Positions 1 through 7,212 of a DNA stretch of 10,550 nt are shown here, piece after piece. This DNA is from Bacillota bacterium. Its GTDB lineage: Bacteria > Bacillota > Clostridia > Lachnospirales > Lachnospiraceae. Each line of letters begins with the position of its first letter. The first letter of the stretch is position 1. Position numbers and translations under genes: made by a program. A model generated the notes under the pieces. That model was not told the origin of the DNA, searched no databases, and saw only the letters and a program-made list of their open reading frames with translations. Where the stretch lies: assembly GCA_023399455.1 (NCBI GenBank), contig JAEWPN010000069.1, positions 1 to 10,550 of the forward strand, written 5' to 3'.

Positions 1-57
1 CTGGCGCTGATTACCATATATGAGGTATATCTGTATTTAAGGAGAAAACCGGAATAA
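1..57 (+). CDS. C-terminal end of an unidentified protein (5' truncated)
   Basis: An open frame runs in from the window edge and stops at TAA (55-57). The visible tail is 18 residues: a hydrophobic, aromatic stretch (LALITIYEVYLYL) followed by a basic end (RRKPE). This looks like the end of a last membrane helix with a positive cytoplasmic tail. It is too little to assign a family. It is on the same strand as the following membrane protein, but a separate promoter at 79-107 lies between them, so co-transcription is not required. Confidence 0.5.
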   Translation: MALITIYEVYLYLRRKPE

Positions 58-78
58 AAGCAGATACGAAATGTGGAA

Positions 79-107
79 TTGACGGATGGACTGTGATAAA
101 CTATGAT
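79..107 (+). promoter_or_regulatory. Sigma70-type promoter for the O-antigen ligase family gene
   Basis: TTGACG (79-84) is separated by exactly 17 nt from TATGAT (102-107). Transcription would start near 113-115, inside the first unit of the 17-bp tandem repeat, so the repeats would lie in the 5' leader of the mRNA. Confidence 0.65.
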
Positions 108-109
108 AA

Positions 110-150
110 ATGAGTATAGGACACTCATGAGTAGAAGACACTCATGAGTA
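110..150 (+). repeat. 17-bp tandem repeat with nested palindrome in the leader
   Basis: Two full units, 110-126 and 127-143, begin ATGAGTA and end ACACTC. A third, degenerate unit starts at 144. As a result the 13-mer ACACTCATGAGTA occurs at 121-133 and 138-150, and each copy contains the perfect 10-bp palindrome ACTCATGAGT (123-132 and 140-149). Because the period is 17, each unit opens a small reading frame shifted by one: 110-130 (MSIGHS), 127-147 (MSRRHS) and 144-188 (14 codons, MSKNTYGKTYEWGT). The first stop overlaps the second start, the second stop overlaps the third start, and the third stop lies one base before the ATG at 190. It could be an operator pair, a translational leader or a recent duplication. 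Confidence 0.75.
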
Positions 151-159
151 AAAATACTT

Positions 160-1806
160 ATGGTAAAACATACGAATGGGGAACGTAAGATGCCGGAAGA
201 AACAGAAGAAAAATTTAATCTCTTATCATTTTGTGAAGAAGCCGTTTCTCTATTGATAATGGCTTATTTGTTTATCGTTTTCTCTTTTTATCCTTTTTAC
301 ATGCAGAACGGTTATGTGGAAATCGGCGACGCTAAGTTTTCCTTTTATAAGGATATTACGCTGGGAGGCTTCGCTTTGATTGTCCCATTGGCAGTTATCA
401 GTATGCTGCTGCGGTATAGGGAGACAAAATCCTTTGTGCGTTATAAAACGCTGTCAGTCACCGACTGCGCATTCTTATTCTATGGCGTGGCGGTGGTACT
501 TTCCTATTTTTTTTCCGAGTTTAAGCAGGAAGCCTTTTGGGGAGAGAAGGGGTGGTATATGGGACTTGCCACTCAGCTGCTTTTTATCCTTTCTTATTTT
601 CTTGTTTCCCGGTTCTGGGAGTACGAGGAGAAGTTACTGCTTGCATTTATGGCTGCATCGGCGGGAATCTTTCTGCTGGGACTATTGAACCGTTTCTCTG
701 TCTATCCCATTGTGATAGAAGGTGCGAACAGAGAATTCATATCAACGATGGGAAATATTAACTGGTACTGCGGCTATTTTGCCGTTCTTTTCCCTATAGG
801 CTTTGTATGGTATTGGATTACGGATAAGAAATGGATTAAGGCGGCGGGTGCATTCTATGTGCTGCTGGGAATAGCGACGGGGGTATCGCAGGGCAGTAGC
901 AGCGCATTCATTGTTATCCCGGCCTTATACCTTTTACTCTTTTGCCTATCCTTCCGCAGCCTGAAAAGGATGAAGAGCCTTTTCGAGCTGGCCTTTCTGT
1001 TTTGTGCAGCTTGTCAGGCGCTGCGGATTTGGCGGCTGTATTTGCCGGAAAGCTTTGATTATTACGACGGAAGTCTAAGTGACTGGATTACCATGAGCCA
1101 TGCTACCTTATATGCAATGGTTCCTTTGGCAGTGGTCTATCTGCTGATGCTTCTGGCGGAGAAGAAAAAGCATATGGATATCACCAGATATAAGATGCTT
1201 AGACAGATAATCCTTCTTGTGCTCATCATAGCGGCTGGAGTCTATGTGATGCTTTTGATATTCAACACAAGAGCACGGGACGGCATACGTTTCATGGGGG
1301 GGCAGCAGATACTTATCTTCAGTGAATATTGGGGAAGCTCCAGAGGCGGAACGTGGTCCGCTGGAATAGGCGTATTCCAGGAAATGCCCGGACTTAGGAA
1401 GCTCGTAGGTGCCGGACCGGACTGCTTTGCCTCCTATCTGTACACTTTGCCTGATGTGACGGAAAAGGTCATGGATCAATTTGGTACTTCAAGGCTCACA
1501 AATGCCCATAACGAGTGGCTTACTGTTTTGGTAAACAATGGAATACTCGGGCTTATAGGATATGCAGGGATATTCCTAAGCGTATGGCTCCGTTTTATTT
1601 ACCGGGCGGAGAAGGTGACTGCAGAATTGAAGAATAAGCTGTTGGATGATAGCAGACAGCTGCTTTTATATGCTTTCGCGGCTAGTGCGATTGCTTATAC
1701 TGCTCATAATATAGTGAGCTTCCAGCAGATTCTTAGCACGCCCTTTATATTCCTTTTACTGGGGATGGGAGAGCGGTTGATGAAGAAGAAGAGAGAAAAT
1801 CCTTAA
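160..1806 (+). CDS. O-antigen ligase/polymerase family membrane protein (WaaL/Wzy-like)
   Basis: This is a polytopic membrane protein of 548 residues from ATG 160, or 538 from ATG 190. The second start is better placed behind GGGGAA (178-183), while ATG 160 has no clear ribosome binding site. Many hydrophobic helices run the whole length. A GNINWYCGYFAVLFPI stretch matches the usual Gly-Asn-x-Asn motif of the family. The large C-terminal-half extracytoplasmic loop holds SSRGGTW (R395) and NAHNEWL (H450, numbered from 160), followed by NNGILGLIGY. An Arg in this loop and a His just before the next helix are the functionally important residues in WaaL-type enzymes. The family transfers or polymerises lipid-linked glycans outside the membrane. 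In a Gram-positive this could concern a capsule, a teichuronic-type polymer or protein glycosylation. No glycosyltransferase neighbours are visible, so the substrate is open. It ends with a basic tail (MKKKRENP). Confidence 0.85.
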   Translation: MVKHTNGERKMPEETEEKFNLLSFCEEAVSLLIMAYLFIVFSFYPFYMQNGYVEIGDAKFSFYKDITLGGFALIVPLAVISMLLRYRETKSFVRYKTLSVTDCAFLFYGVAVVLSYFFSEFKQEAFWGEKGWYMGLATQLLFILSYFLVSRFWEYEEKLLLAFMAASAGIFLLGLLNRFSVYPIVIEGANREFISTMGNINWYCGYFAVLFPIGFVWYWITDKKWIKAAGAFYVLLGIATGVSQGSSSAFIVIPALYLLLFCLSFRSLKRMKSLFELAFLFCAACQALRIWRLYLPESFDYYDGSLSDWITMSHATLYAMVPLAVVYLLMLLAEKKKHMDITRYKMLRQIILLVLIIAAGVYVMLLIFNTRARDGIRFMGGQQILIFSEYWGSSRGGTWSAGIGVFQEMPGLRKLVGAGPDCFASYLYTLPDVTEKVMDQFGTSRLTNAHNEWLTVLVNNGILGLIGYAGIFLSVWLRFIYRAEKVTAELKNKLLDDSRQLLLYAFAASAIAYTAHNIVSFQQILSTPFIFLLLGMGERLMKKKRENP

Positions 1807-1849
1807 AAGTGAAAAACGCGGATACAAGCGGATTCTGAGAGAAAATCAG

Positions 1850-1878
1850 TTGTTGTCTACTCAAACATATGGTATGAT
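1850..1878 (+). promoter_or_regulatory. Promoter of the lacI-family gene
   Basis: TTGTTG (1850-1855), 17 nt, then TATGAT (1873-1878), preceded by TGG so that it carries an extended -10 TGn. The predicted start near 1885 falls inside the TTTAG repeats at 1880-1904, which fits autoregulation. No convincing terminator for the preceding gene is seen in 1807-1849, only a weak CTGA/TCAG pairing, so read-through is possible. Confidence 0.6.
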
Positions 1879-1904
1879 ATTTAGTAAGATTTAGTTTATT
1901 TTAG
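1878..1904 (+). promoter_or_regulatory. Phased TTTAG repeats, possible operator of the LacI-family regulator
   Basis: TTTAG occurs at 1880-1884, 1890-1894 and 1900-1904, exactly 10 bp apart and so on the same face of the helix. The first copy is part of TATTTAGTAA (1878-1887), a 10-mer repeated exactly at 9987-9996 and 10159-10168 near the sugar operon promoter. The repeats overlap the -10 box and the predicted start site. The operator role is inferred, and the AT-rich background weakens it. Confidence 0.45.
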
Positions 1905-1925
1905 TATAGAAAAGAGGTTGTTTGT

Positions 1926-2927
1926 GTGACATTAAAGGAATTGGCTAAGATTGCAGGAGTATCCCCCTCCACAGTATCCTTAGTCCTAAACAATAGAGTA
2001 GGCGTAGGTGATGCAAAGAGAAGAGAAATACTCGATTTATTAGAAAAATATAATTTTAATATACCTAAAAAGAGTGGATTCGATAAGAATCTCATGTTCT
2101 TAAAGTATATAAGGCATGGTATGATCGTAGAAGAAAACGCAGGCTTTATCTCCACTATCATGGATTCGATCGAGGCTGAGTGCAGAAATGAAGGGTATAA
2201 TCTTAGTATAATTATTTCAGAAAATTGTTTGGAGAATACCTTGCAGAATATAGATTTTACCAAGTTTAGCGGATTGTTTGTATTGGGAACGGAGTTAGAT
2301 GCTACTTCGTATCCGCTTTTAAGTAAGATTCCTATTCCTTATATTGTAATTGATAATATTATGCCGGGCTTTAATTGCAATGCGATTTCTATGTCCAATG
2401 AAGAAATGGTACATCGGGCATTATGCCATCTTGCTGCGATGGGGCATAAAAGCATCGGGTATTTAAAGAGCAGTGCAAAATCACAGAACTTTGATGAACG
2501 TGCATTTTCATTTCGTAATACGGCATTAGAGCTGGGACTTGATTTCGATGAGGCACATGAATTTTTACTGGAACCCACTTTGCTTCATTCTTATCATGAT
2601 ATGAAGGAATATCTGAAAAAAGGGGTTTCTCTCCCGAACTGCTTTTTTGCAGATAACGACACCATAGCTATAGGTGCAATAAAGGCATTGAAGGAATATA
2701 AATATAAGATTCCGGAGAATGTGAGTGTTATGGGCTTTGACGATATTCATTTTGCAGAAATTAATTCTCCTTCGTTATCGACCATGAGTGTCCCCAAGAA
2801 ATTAATCGGTTTTACGGCCTTGAAGCATTTGCATATGGCTATTGAAAACAAGGATTTCTGCAACGTTAAAACTAAAATAGGCGGAGAAATCATTGTCCGT
2901 CTTAGCACACAGCCCTGTTCAACTTAA
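1926..2927 (+). CDS. LacI-family transcriptional regulator
   Basis: 333 residues, starting at GTG 1926 behind AAAGAGG (1911-1917). The N-terminus is a classic LacI helix-turn-helix (LKELAKIAGVSPSTVSLVLNN, residues 3-23). It is followed by a periplasmic-binding-protein-like effector domain with family landmarks such as CFFADNDTIAIGAIKALKE and VSVMGFDDIHFAEINSPSLSTM. The hinge is unusual: residues 42-51 read YNFNIPKKSG, with no YxPNxxARxL motif, so minor-groove binding by a standard hinge helix is doubtful. The gene converges on the end of the sugar operon. Phased TTTAG repeats shared by its promoter and the operon promoter point to control of both. The effector is presumably the imported sugar or a derivative, which is inference. 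Confidence 0.93.
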   Translation: MTLKELAKIAGVSPSTVSLVLNNRVGVGDAKRREILDLLEKYNFNIPKKSGFDKNLMFLKYIRHGMIVEENAGFISTIMDSIEAECRNEGYNLSIIISENCLENTLQNIDFTKFSGLFVLGTELDATSYPLLSKIPIPYIVIDNIMPGFNCNAISMSNEEMVHRALCHLAAMGHKSIGYLKSSAKSQNFDERAFSFRNTALELGLDFDEAHEFLLEPTLLHSYHDMKEYLKKGVSLPNCFFADNDTIAIGAIKALKEYKYKIPENVSVMGFDDIHFAEINSPSLSTMSVPKKLIGFTALKHLHMAIENKDFCNVKTKIGGEIIVRLSTQPCST

Positions 2928-2942
2928 TATCACACAAATAAA

Positions 2943-2969
2943 GGACCCGTTATAAAACATAACGGGTCC
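2943..2969 (-). terminator. Intrinsic terminator between the convergent units
   Basis: Perfect 11-bp stem, GGACCCGTTAT (2943-2953) with ATAACGGGTCC (2959-2969), and loop AAAAC. On the minus strand the stem is followed by TTTATTTG, so it best serves the end of the kinase operon. On the plus strand the following bases are not T-rich, so it would stop lacI transcripts less well, although it may still protect their 3' end. Confidence 0.8.
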
Positions 2970-3020
2970 AAGCTTAATGGAAAAGGGATAAGCTGATAAA
3001 ATGTAAAATCTTAAGAGGTG

Positions 3021-3647
3021 TTAACCGGAGACCGATTTTGCAAATGCTCTCATCAGGAACATAGCTACTGCGGCTCCCGGATCCTTTAGGTTTCGGGATT
3101 GTTCGCCTCTGGTTGCTGCTCTTCCGTGTACGGCGATCATTGTGGCCGTGTTTTCAAAGCCTTTTGCGGCGGCTTCTGCTGCTGCGATTGCAGCGGATTG
3201 TAAGGAGTCTCCCGAGGCAATTTTTTCTTTTAGAACGATCAATGCGGGATTCAGCCCATCCAAAAATGTCTTATCTCCGATTTCCGCCTTTCCTCGATTC
3301 ATAACGCCATCCATATAAGCGGTAAATAACGCTATAATATCTTGGTCACTCAGCTCTGTCTTACCCCTTAGAACCTTTCCGGCTTGCATGAAACCGGAGG
3401 CCATTAGAGTCCCCATGGTGGAAGGAACGGCGATGGACATGGCTTTGCCTGCCATATATAATAGTTTTCCGGCATCGGTTTCCTGCCCGCCGGCAACGGC
3501 GTCGTATGCTGCTAAATATCCGTCCGACATGGTCAGGCCCAAATCTCCGTCGCCGACAATACTGTCGAGTTGTATAAGATAATCTCTGTTTTCGGCCATA
3601 ATTTCTTTTATTTCGCCGAGCAGTTTAATTAAATAGGTATTGTTCAT
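3021..3647 (-). CDS. dhaL: DhaL-like kinase subunit (nucleotide-binding)
   Basis: 208 residues from ATG 3647, close to the family length of about 210. This start is preferred over an in-frame ATG at 3725 because it follows GGGAGG and makes the protein begin MNNTYLIKLLGEI; the longer form would run back into dhaK. In Dha kinases DhaL holds the nucleotide and two Mg ions and phosphorylates the sugar bound covalently by DhaK. The Mg-binding segment reads LDSIVGDGDLG, keeping the three Asp but with Leu where classical DhaL has His (GDGDHG). The usual GGASGPL-type loop is replaced by PSTMGTL. GDKTFLDGLNPA and GRAATRGEQSRNLKDPGA match later family motifs. It starts 16 nt after dhaK stops. No DhaM is encoded nearby, so the phosphodonor (ATP or a remote PTS protein) is unknown. 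The changed motifs suggest a specialised subfamily. Confidence 0.88.
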   Translation of the reverse strand: MNNTYLIKLLGEIKEIMAENRDYLIQLDSIVGDGDLGLTMSDGYLAAYDAVAGGQETDAGKLLYMAGKAMSIAVPSTMGTLMASGFMQAGKVLRGKTELSDQDIIALFTAYMDGVMNRGKAEIGDKTFLDGLNPALIVLKEKIASGDSLQSAAIAAAEAAAKGFENTATMIAVHGRAATRGEQSRNLKDPGAAVAMFLMRAFAKSVSG

Positions 3648-3663
3648 TGCAATGCCTCCCGTT

Positions 3664-4674
3664 TTATACTTGAGTAAAGAAGGGTGTCCTTGCGGGCGCT
3701 TCCAAATATTTTTTAAGTTCATCATCCAGCTTCAGCAATGATATGGAGAAGCCTGCCATCTCGATTGCCGTTGCGTATTCCCCTACGTAATAGCGATGCA
3801 CCTTGATGCCTTTTTCTTTTAAATATTGGTCGATTTTTCTTGTTACGATATATTGCTCGTCTAAGGGAGTGGAGCCTAGCCCATTTACTAGCACTGCCAC
3901 CTCATCTCCGCTTACATAGGGAATGTCTGCTACAATTTTATCGAGCATTTCGGTTACAATTTGATCCGCCGGTTCCAGTTTTCCGCGACGTATGCCCGTT
4001 TCGCCATGGATTCCCATACCGATTTCCATTTCATCCTCTCCGATTTCAAATCCCGGTTTTCCGACTCTGGGAACGATACACGGGCTCAATGCAACTCCCA
4101 TAGTCCTTACGTTTTCGGCTGCTTTTTGAGCAATTCTTTTCACTTCATCCAAATCCAGCATAGCATCAGCGGCAGCTCCCGCGCATTTATAAACAAATAT
4201 AATACCTGCAACGCCTCTTCGGGTATTTTTCTCATTGGGAGAGGCCGGGCCTGCGGAAGCGACGTCTTCCCCTGCAACTACGCTCTCAACACGGATGCCT
4301 TCTTCGAAATCTGCCATTTCAGCAGCCATATCGAAATTAAATATATCTCCGTTATAATTTCCGTAGATATAGAGAACACCGGATCCGCTGTCAATTTCCT
4401 TCGTTACAGCTAACATCTGCTCTGCGCTGGGAGATTGAAAGACATCTCCAACAGAACACCCATCAAGCATTCCTAGCCCTACGTATCCCAGAAATAGAGG
4501 TAAATGTCCGGAACCGCCGCCGGTTGCAATGCCTACCTTCCCCTCTTTTTTGTTGGCGGTTACCAGGCATCTTACGTCATCCGCCGTATACGTGATTAAA
4601 TCGGGATGTGCGATGTATAGTCCCTCCAGCATTTCGTTTACATAATTCTCAGGTTTGTTAATAATTTTTTTCAT
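3664..4674 (-). CDS. dhaK: DhaK-like ketose kinase subunit (sugar-binding)
   Basis: 336 residues from ATG 4674, behind a strong AGGAGGA site; E. coli DhaK is about 356. DhaK binds dihydroxyacetone through a hemiaminal bond to a His and presents it to DhaL. The three catalytic positions known from E. coli DhaK can be placed here: His in GGGSGH (H57), Asp in NYNGD (D110) and the covalent His in GMGIHGETG (H223). RRGVAGIIFVYKCAGAAA is also typical. Differences include GGGSGHLP instead of GGGSGHEP and GNYNGDIFNF instead of KNYTGDxxNF, next to the active site. These fit a substrate other than plain dihydroxyacetone, such as a tetrulose, but specificity cannot be read from sequence. It is followed closely by dhaL and preceded by the cupin gene with a 49-nt gap. 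Confidence 0.92.
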   Translation of the reverse strand: MKKIINKPENYVNEMLEGLYIAHPDLITYTADDVRCLVTANKKEGKVGIATGGGSGHLPLFLGYVGLGMLDGCSVGDVFQSPSAEQMLAVTKEIDSGSGVLYIYGNYNGDIFNFDMAAEMADFEEGIRVESVVAGEDVASAGPASPNEKNTRRGVAGIIFVYKCAGAAADAMLDLDEVKRIAQKAAENVRTMGVALSPCIVPRVGKPGFEIGEDEMEIGMGIHGETGIRRGKLEPADQIVTEMLDKIVADIPYVSGDEVAVLVNGLGSTPLDEQYIVTRKIDQYLKEKGIKVHRYYVGEYATAIEMAGFSISLLKLDDELKKYLEAPARTPFFTQV

Positions 4675-4723
4675 TTCTCTTCCTCCTGTGGTTATATTGT
4701 CTTTAGAATATCGGGATTCAAAA

Positions 4724-5203
4724 TCAAATTATCTGTATGTAATCTTCTTCTTTATAATCAATAACTGTACAGTCGTTAAAATAGGTTCGCTCGGGAAGCG
4801 CTATCATAATATGAATTCTATTTTCGTTTAAAGGAAACGGTGCCATATGCCATACACCGGTGCGAATGGCTACAAAGGTTCCCTTGGGAACAATAAAAGC
4901 CTCTGTCAGCTCGGGTACCGGTTTGTTGGAGGGTGGTGCAACATATAGAATCATATCTCCGTCCAGTGCCATCATTCCTTCGCCTGTCGAATTATGGTAT
5001 TCGCTGGATTTTATGATCATAGGACTTATTCTTTCAGATACCAGTGTAGAAAAGCCTATGGGCATGGAACCCGATACGGGAAAAAGTACATGGTCATGGA
5101 AGAAAGCGCCTAGATTACTGCTGGCCGGATGGAGCATATCGAAATAGCTGCCATATGGCTCAAATTCTTCTTTACTTAATTTTTTTGCTGATATTTTCAA
5201 CAT
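4724..5203 (-). CDS. AllA-like cupin protein (ureidoglycolate lyase fold)
   Basis: 159 residues from ATG 5203. The start overlaps the stop of the upstream permease by 7 nt and follows an AGAAAGGTGA site, which implies translational coupling. The length and pattern fit the ureidoglycolate lyase (AllA) family: KEEFEPYG near the N-terminus, EYHNSTGEGMMALDGD (E68, H70) in the middle, then AFIVPKG and GVWHMAPF (W118, H119). Compared with my recollection of E. coli AllA, a conserved His just before the VWH motif appears to be Arg (R114). No purine or allantoin genes are nearby. In this operon it more plausibly acts on the imported sugar or its phosphorylated form, as an isomerase, epimerase or lyase on an alpha-hydroxy-carbonyl compound. 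That role is inference, and the fold assignment is from motif resemblance only. Confidence 0.72.
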   Translation of the reverse strand: MLKISAKKLSKEEFEPYGSYFDMLHPASSNLGAFFHDHVLFPVSGSMPIGFSTLVSERISPMIIKSSEYHNSTGEGMMALDGDMILYVAPPSNKPVPELTEAFIVPKGTFVAIRTGVWHMAPFPLNENRIHIMIALPERTYFNDCTVIDYKEEDYIQII

Positions 5204-6189
5204 TGTTTTTTCACCTTTCTTTGCGTATGCTTATTGTCTATTAATGAAGTAATGACCATAATGAAGATTAAAATCAGACCCCATACAAAAGTTTTAACGA
5301 ATGAATTCACCCGCATAATATTGAAAGCACTGGAAACCAACTGTAATACGATAACGGATAAAGTAACGCCTATTACTTTTCCTTTTCCGCCATCCGGATT
5401 CGTACCTCCCAGAACAACGATCAACAAGCTTAGCAAGGTAAAGGAAGTTCCATAATCGGATTTCGCTGAATTGTAATGGGATGCCATCAGGATTCCGCTG
5501 ATAGACCCCAATATGCCAGAAATACCATAAGTTATTATAATGACTTTCAGATTATTGATGCCGGAATAACGGGAGGCTATCTCGTTCGTTCCCTTAAAGC
5601 TCAGATGCTGTCCGTAGACGGTGGATTTCAGCAAATAGGATATAACAATTGCTACTATAACAAATAATATTACGGTTATGGGAATGCCTAATATGGTGCC
5701 GTTGGCGATATTGCCGAATTCTTCAGGAAGTCCTGTCAATGCAGGACCTTTTGTAATGGCGAGACCCAATCCCGTAAATAGCTGCAACCCGCATAAAGTG
5801 ACCAGCATAGGGGGGATTTTAAGATATCCTATTAAAATACCATTAAATATCCCGCACAATAATCCGGTCAGAAGAGCAGCTAATATACCAAAAGGAATGG
5901 ATTCGATGCCTCCGCCCATCCTAAGCATGACTACCGTACCTACAATACCGGACAGATTTGCAATTCCGACTAAGGACAGGTCGATACCGCCGGAAATCAT
6001 GGCAAGCATCATTCCGAAGGAAAGAATGCCGAATTCCGGAAATTGTATTCCCATACCCTGCAAATTAGTTAAGCTTAAGAATTGCTTTGGCGACAGGATC
6101 CCCATAACTATAAAGATAAATACTGCTATGAAGAATAGGGCCATTGTATTTTTATCTGAAGTCTTTAACCTTAATATAATATTTTTCAC
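5197..6189 (-). CDS. Sugar ABC transporter permease, RbsC/LsrD type (second permease)
   Basis: 330 residues from GTG 6189, behind GGGAGGAA; the start is 12 nt after the first permease stops. About eight to ten hydrophobic segments. The family signatures are MISGGIDLSLVGIANLSGIVG (the GGIDLS motif of BPD_transp_2 permeases), a central FKGTNEIASRYSGINNLKVIIITYGISGILGSISGIL segment corresponding to the EAA-like ATPase-contact loop, and LLIVVLGGTNPDGGKGKVIG near the C-terminus. The C-terminus is basic (DNKHTQRKVKKQC). It is probably the partner of the preceding permease in a heterodimeric channel, as in Lsr and Rha systems. Its stop overlaps the cupin start. Confidence 0.92.
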   Translation of the reverse strand: MKNIILRLKTSDKNTMALFFIAVFIFIVMGILSPKQFLSLTNLQGMGIQFPEFGILSFGMMLAMISGGIDLSLVGIANLSGIVGTVVMLRMGGGIESIPFGILAALLTGLLCGIFNGILIGYLKIPPMLVTLCGLQLFTGLGLAITKGPALTGLPEEFGNIANGTILGIPITVILFVIVAIVISYLLKSTVYGQHLSFKGTNEIASRYSGINNLKVIIITYGISGILGSISGILMASHYNSAKSDYGTSFTLLSLLIVVLGGTNPDGGKGKVIGVTLSVIVLQLVSSAFNIMRVNSFVKTFVWGLILIFIMVITSLIDNKHTQRKVKKQC

Positions 6190-6201
6190 ACAGATTCCTC
6201 C

Positions 6202-7200
6202 CTAAACCTTCGCACTGTTAGCGATTTTTTTCGCTCGGATGGACGTTATCGATGTTCCGATCACTATAATCATACCCACAACAAAGGTTTGAACATGGGT
6301 AGGAATACCGAGCATAATCAGATTATTCTGAACGAGTGTTATAAGACTTACTCCTAAGATGGTGCCGATAACCGTGCCATGGCCGCCTGTTATTCTCGTT
6401 CCGCCGACTACGACAGCTGCAATAACCATCATTTCGCTTCCCATTAATACCTGCGGGCTTGCCTGACGCATCAATATCATATAAGTGATGCCGCCGATGC
6501 CGGCAAAAAAACCAGAAGTCATATATATGATGAACTGGATCCTGGTCACATTAAAGCCTGCTATCCGGGCTGCATTTTTATCGCCGCCTATGGCATAAAT
6601 GCCTCTTCCCAGCATTGTAAATTTTAGGACGATATAAGCAGCCACACATACCGCTATCGGAATGAGTATTAACGCTGTAAGCTGATAGGTGATTCCCCCG
6701 GAGCTCGTATAGGTATAAATAAACACTTTTGATAATCGGTCGATGTTATCCGGTATATTCGAAATCTCATCGGTGCCGAGAAAAGCGAGAGTCCCGCCGT
6801 TTGCCACAGAACTTACACCGAGCGTTGCAATTAAAGGCGCGATTTTAAACTTTACGATCAAAAAGGCATTCAGTGCACCGAAGATCATGCCAATCAGGCC
6901 TGCCATGATAAACGCAAAAAGAGGATTGTCTATTCCTGTGAGCAATAAAAATTTTATGGTAGCGTATAAGGATATACATGATATTGCAGGAAAAGATACA
7001 TCAATTCCGCCGGAAATGATAACAATCATTTCGCAGATCGCAAATATAAGAGTTACCAGCATGGAGCGAGATAATGATATAAGCGTCGATGTTCCAAAGA
7101 AAACGGGGTTTACAGTTCCTATCAGCATGGAAAGACCAAAGATGATGTAAACAACAATCATTTCATTTGATGATAAATTATTTTTAATCTTTTTTCTCAT
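6202..7200 (-). CDS. Sugar ABC transporter permease, RbsC/LsrC type (first permease)
   Basis: 332 residues from ATG 7200, with CGGAGGAC directly upstream overlapping the stop of the ATPase gene. Multiple membrane helices. Motifs include IISGGIDVSFPAISCISLYA, the ATPase-contact loop IYAIGGDKNAARIAGFNVTRIQFIIYMTSGFFAGIGG, and MMVIAAVVVGGTRITGGHGTVIGTILG. These identify the BPD_transp_2 family of ribose, AI-2 and rhamnose importers. It lies 12 nt from each neighbour gene and is clearly co-transcribed. Two distinct permeases with one tandem ATPase is the arrangement of Lsr and Rha transporters rather than of Rbs, which uses a homodimer. Confidence 0.93.
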   Translation of the reverse strand: MRKKIKNNLSSNEMIVVYIIFGLSMLIGTVNPVFFGTSTLISLSRSMLVTLIFAICEMIVIISGGIDVSFPAISCISLYATIKFLLLTGIDNPLFAFIMAGLIGMIFGALNAFLIVKFKIAPLIATLGVSSVANGGTLAFLGTDEISNIPDNIDRLSKVFIYTYTSSGGITYQLTALILIPIAVCVAAYIVLKFTMLGRGIYAIGGDKNAARIAGFNVTRIQFIIYMTSGFFAGIGGITYMILMRQASPQVLMGSEMMVIAAVVVGGTRITGGHGTVIGTILGVSLITLVQNNLIMLGIPTHVQTFVVGMIIVIGTSITSIRAKKIANSAKV

Positions 7201-7212
7201 GTCCGTCCTCCG

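Noticed and set aside
110..150. CRISPR-like array
   Set aside because: There are only two and a half units of 17 bp with no unique spacers, so this is a simple tandem repeat.
1108..1479. Minus-strand open frame of 123 codons inside the O-antigen ligase gene
   Set aside because: It lies wholly opposite a well-supported coding region, with no recognisable domain and no ribosome binding site evidence. It is treated as a chance frame.
1807..1849. Terminator after the O-antigen ligase gene
   Set aside because: Only a 4-bp CTGA/TCAG pairing is seen, with no stable stem or T-run.
1901..2263. Minus-strand open frame of 120 codons opposite the start of the lacI gene
   Set aside because: It is antisense to the conserved helix-turn-helix coding sequence, and its translation looks like low-complexity antisense.
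3648..3725. Upstream in-frame start for dhaL at 3725 (234 residues)
   Set aside because: It would overlap the end of dhaK and has no fitting ribosome binding site. ATG 3647 follows GGGAGG and gives the normal family length.
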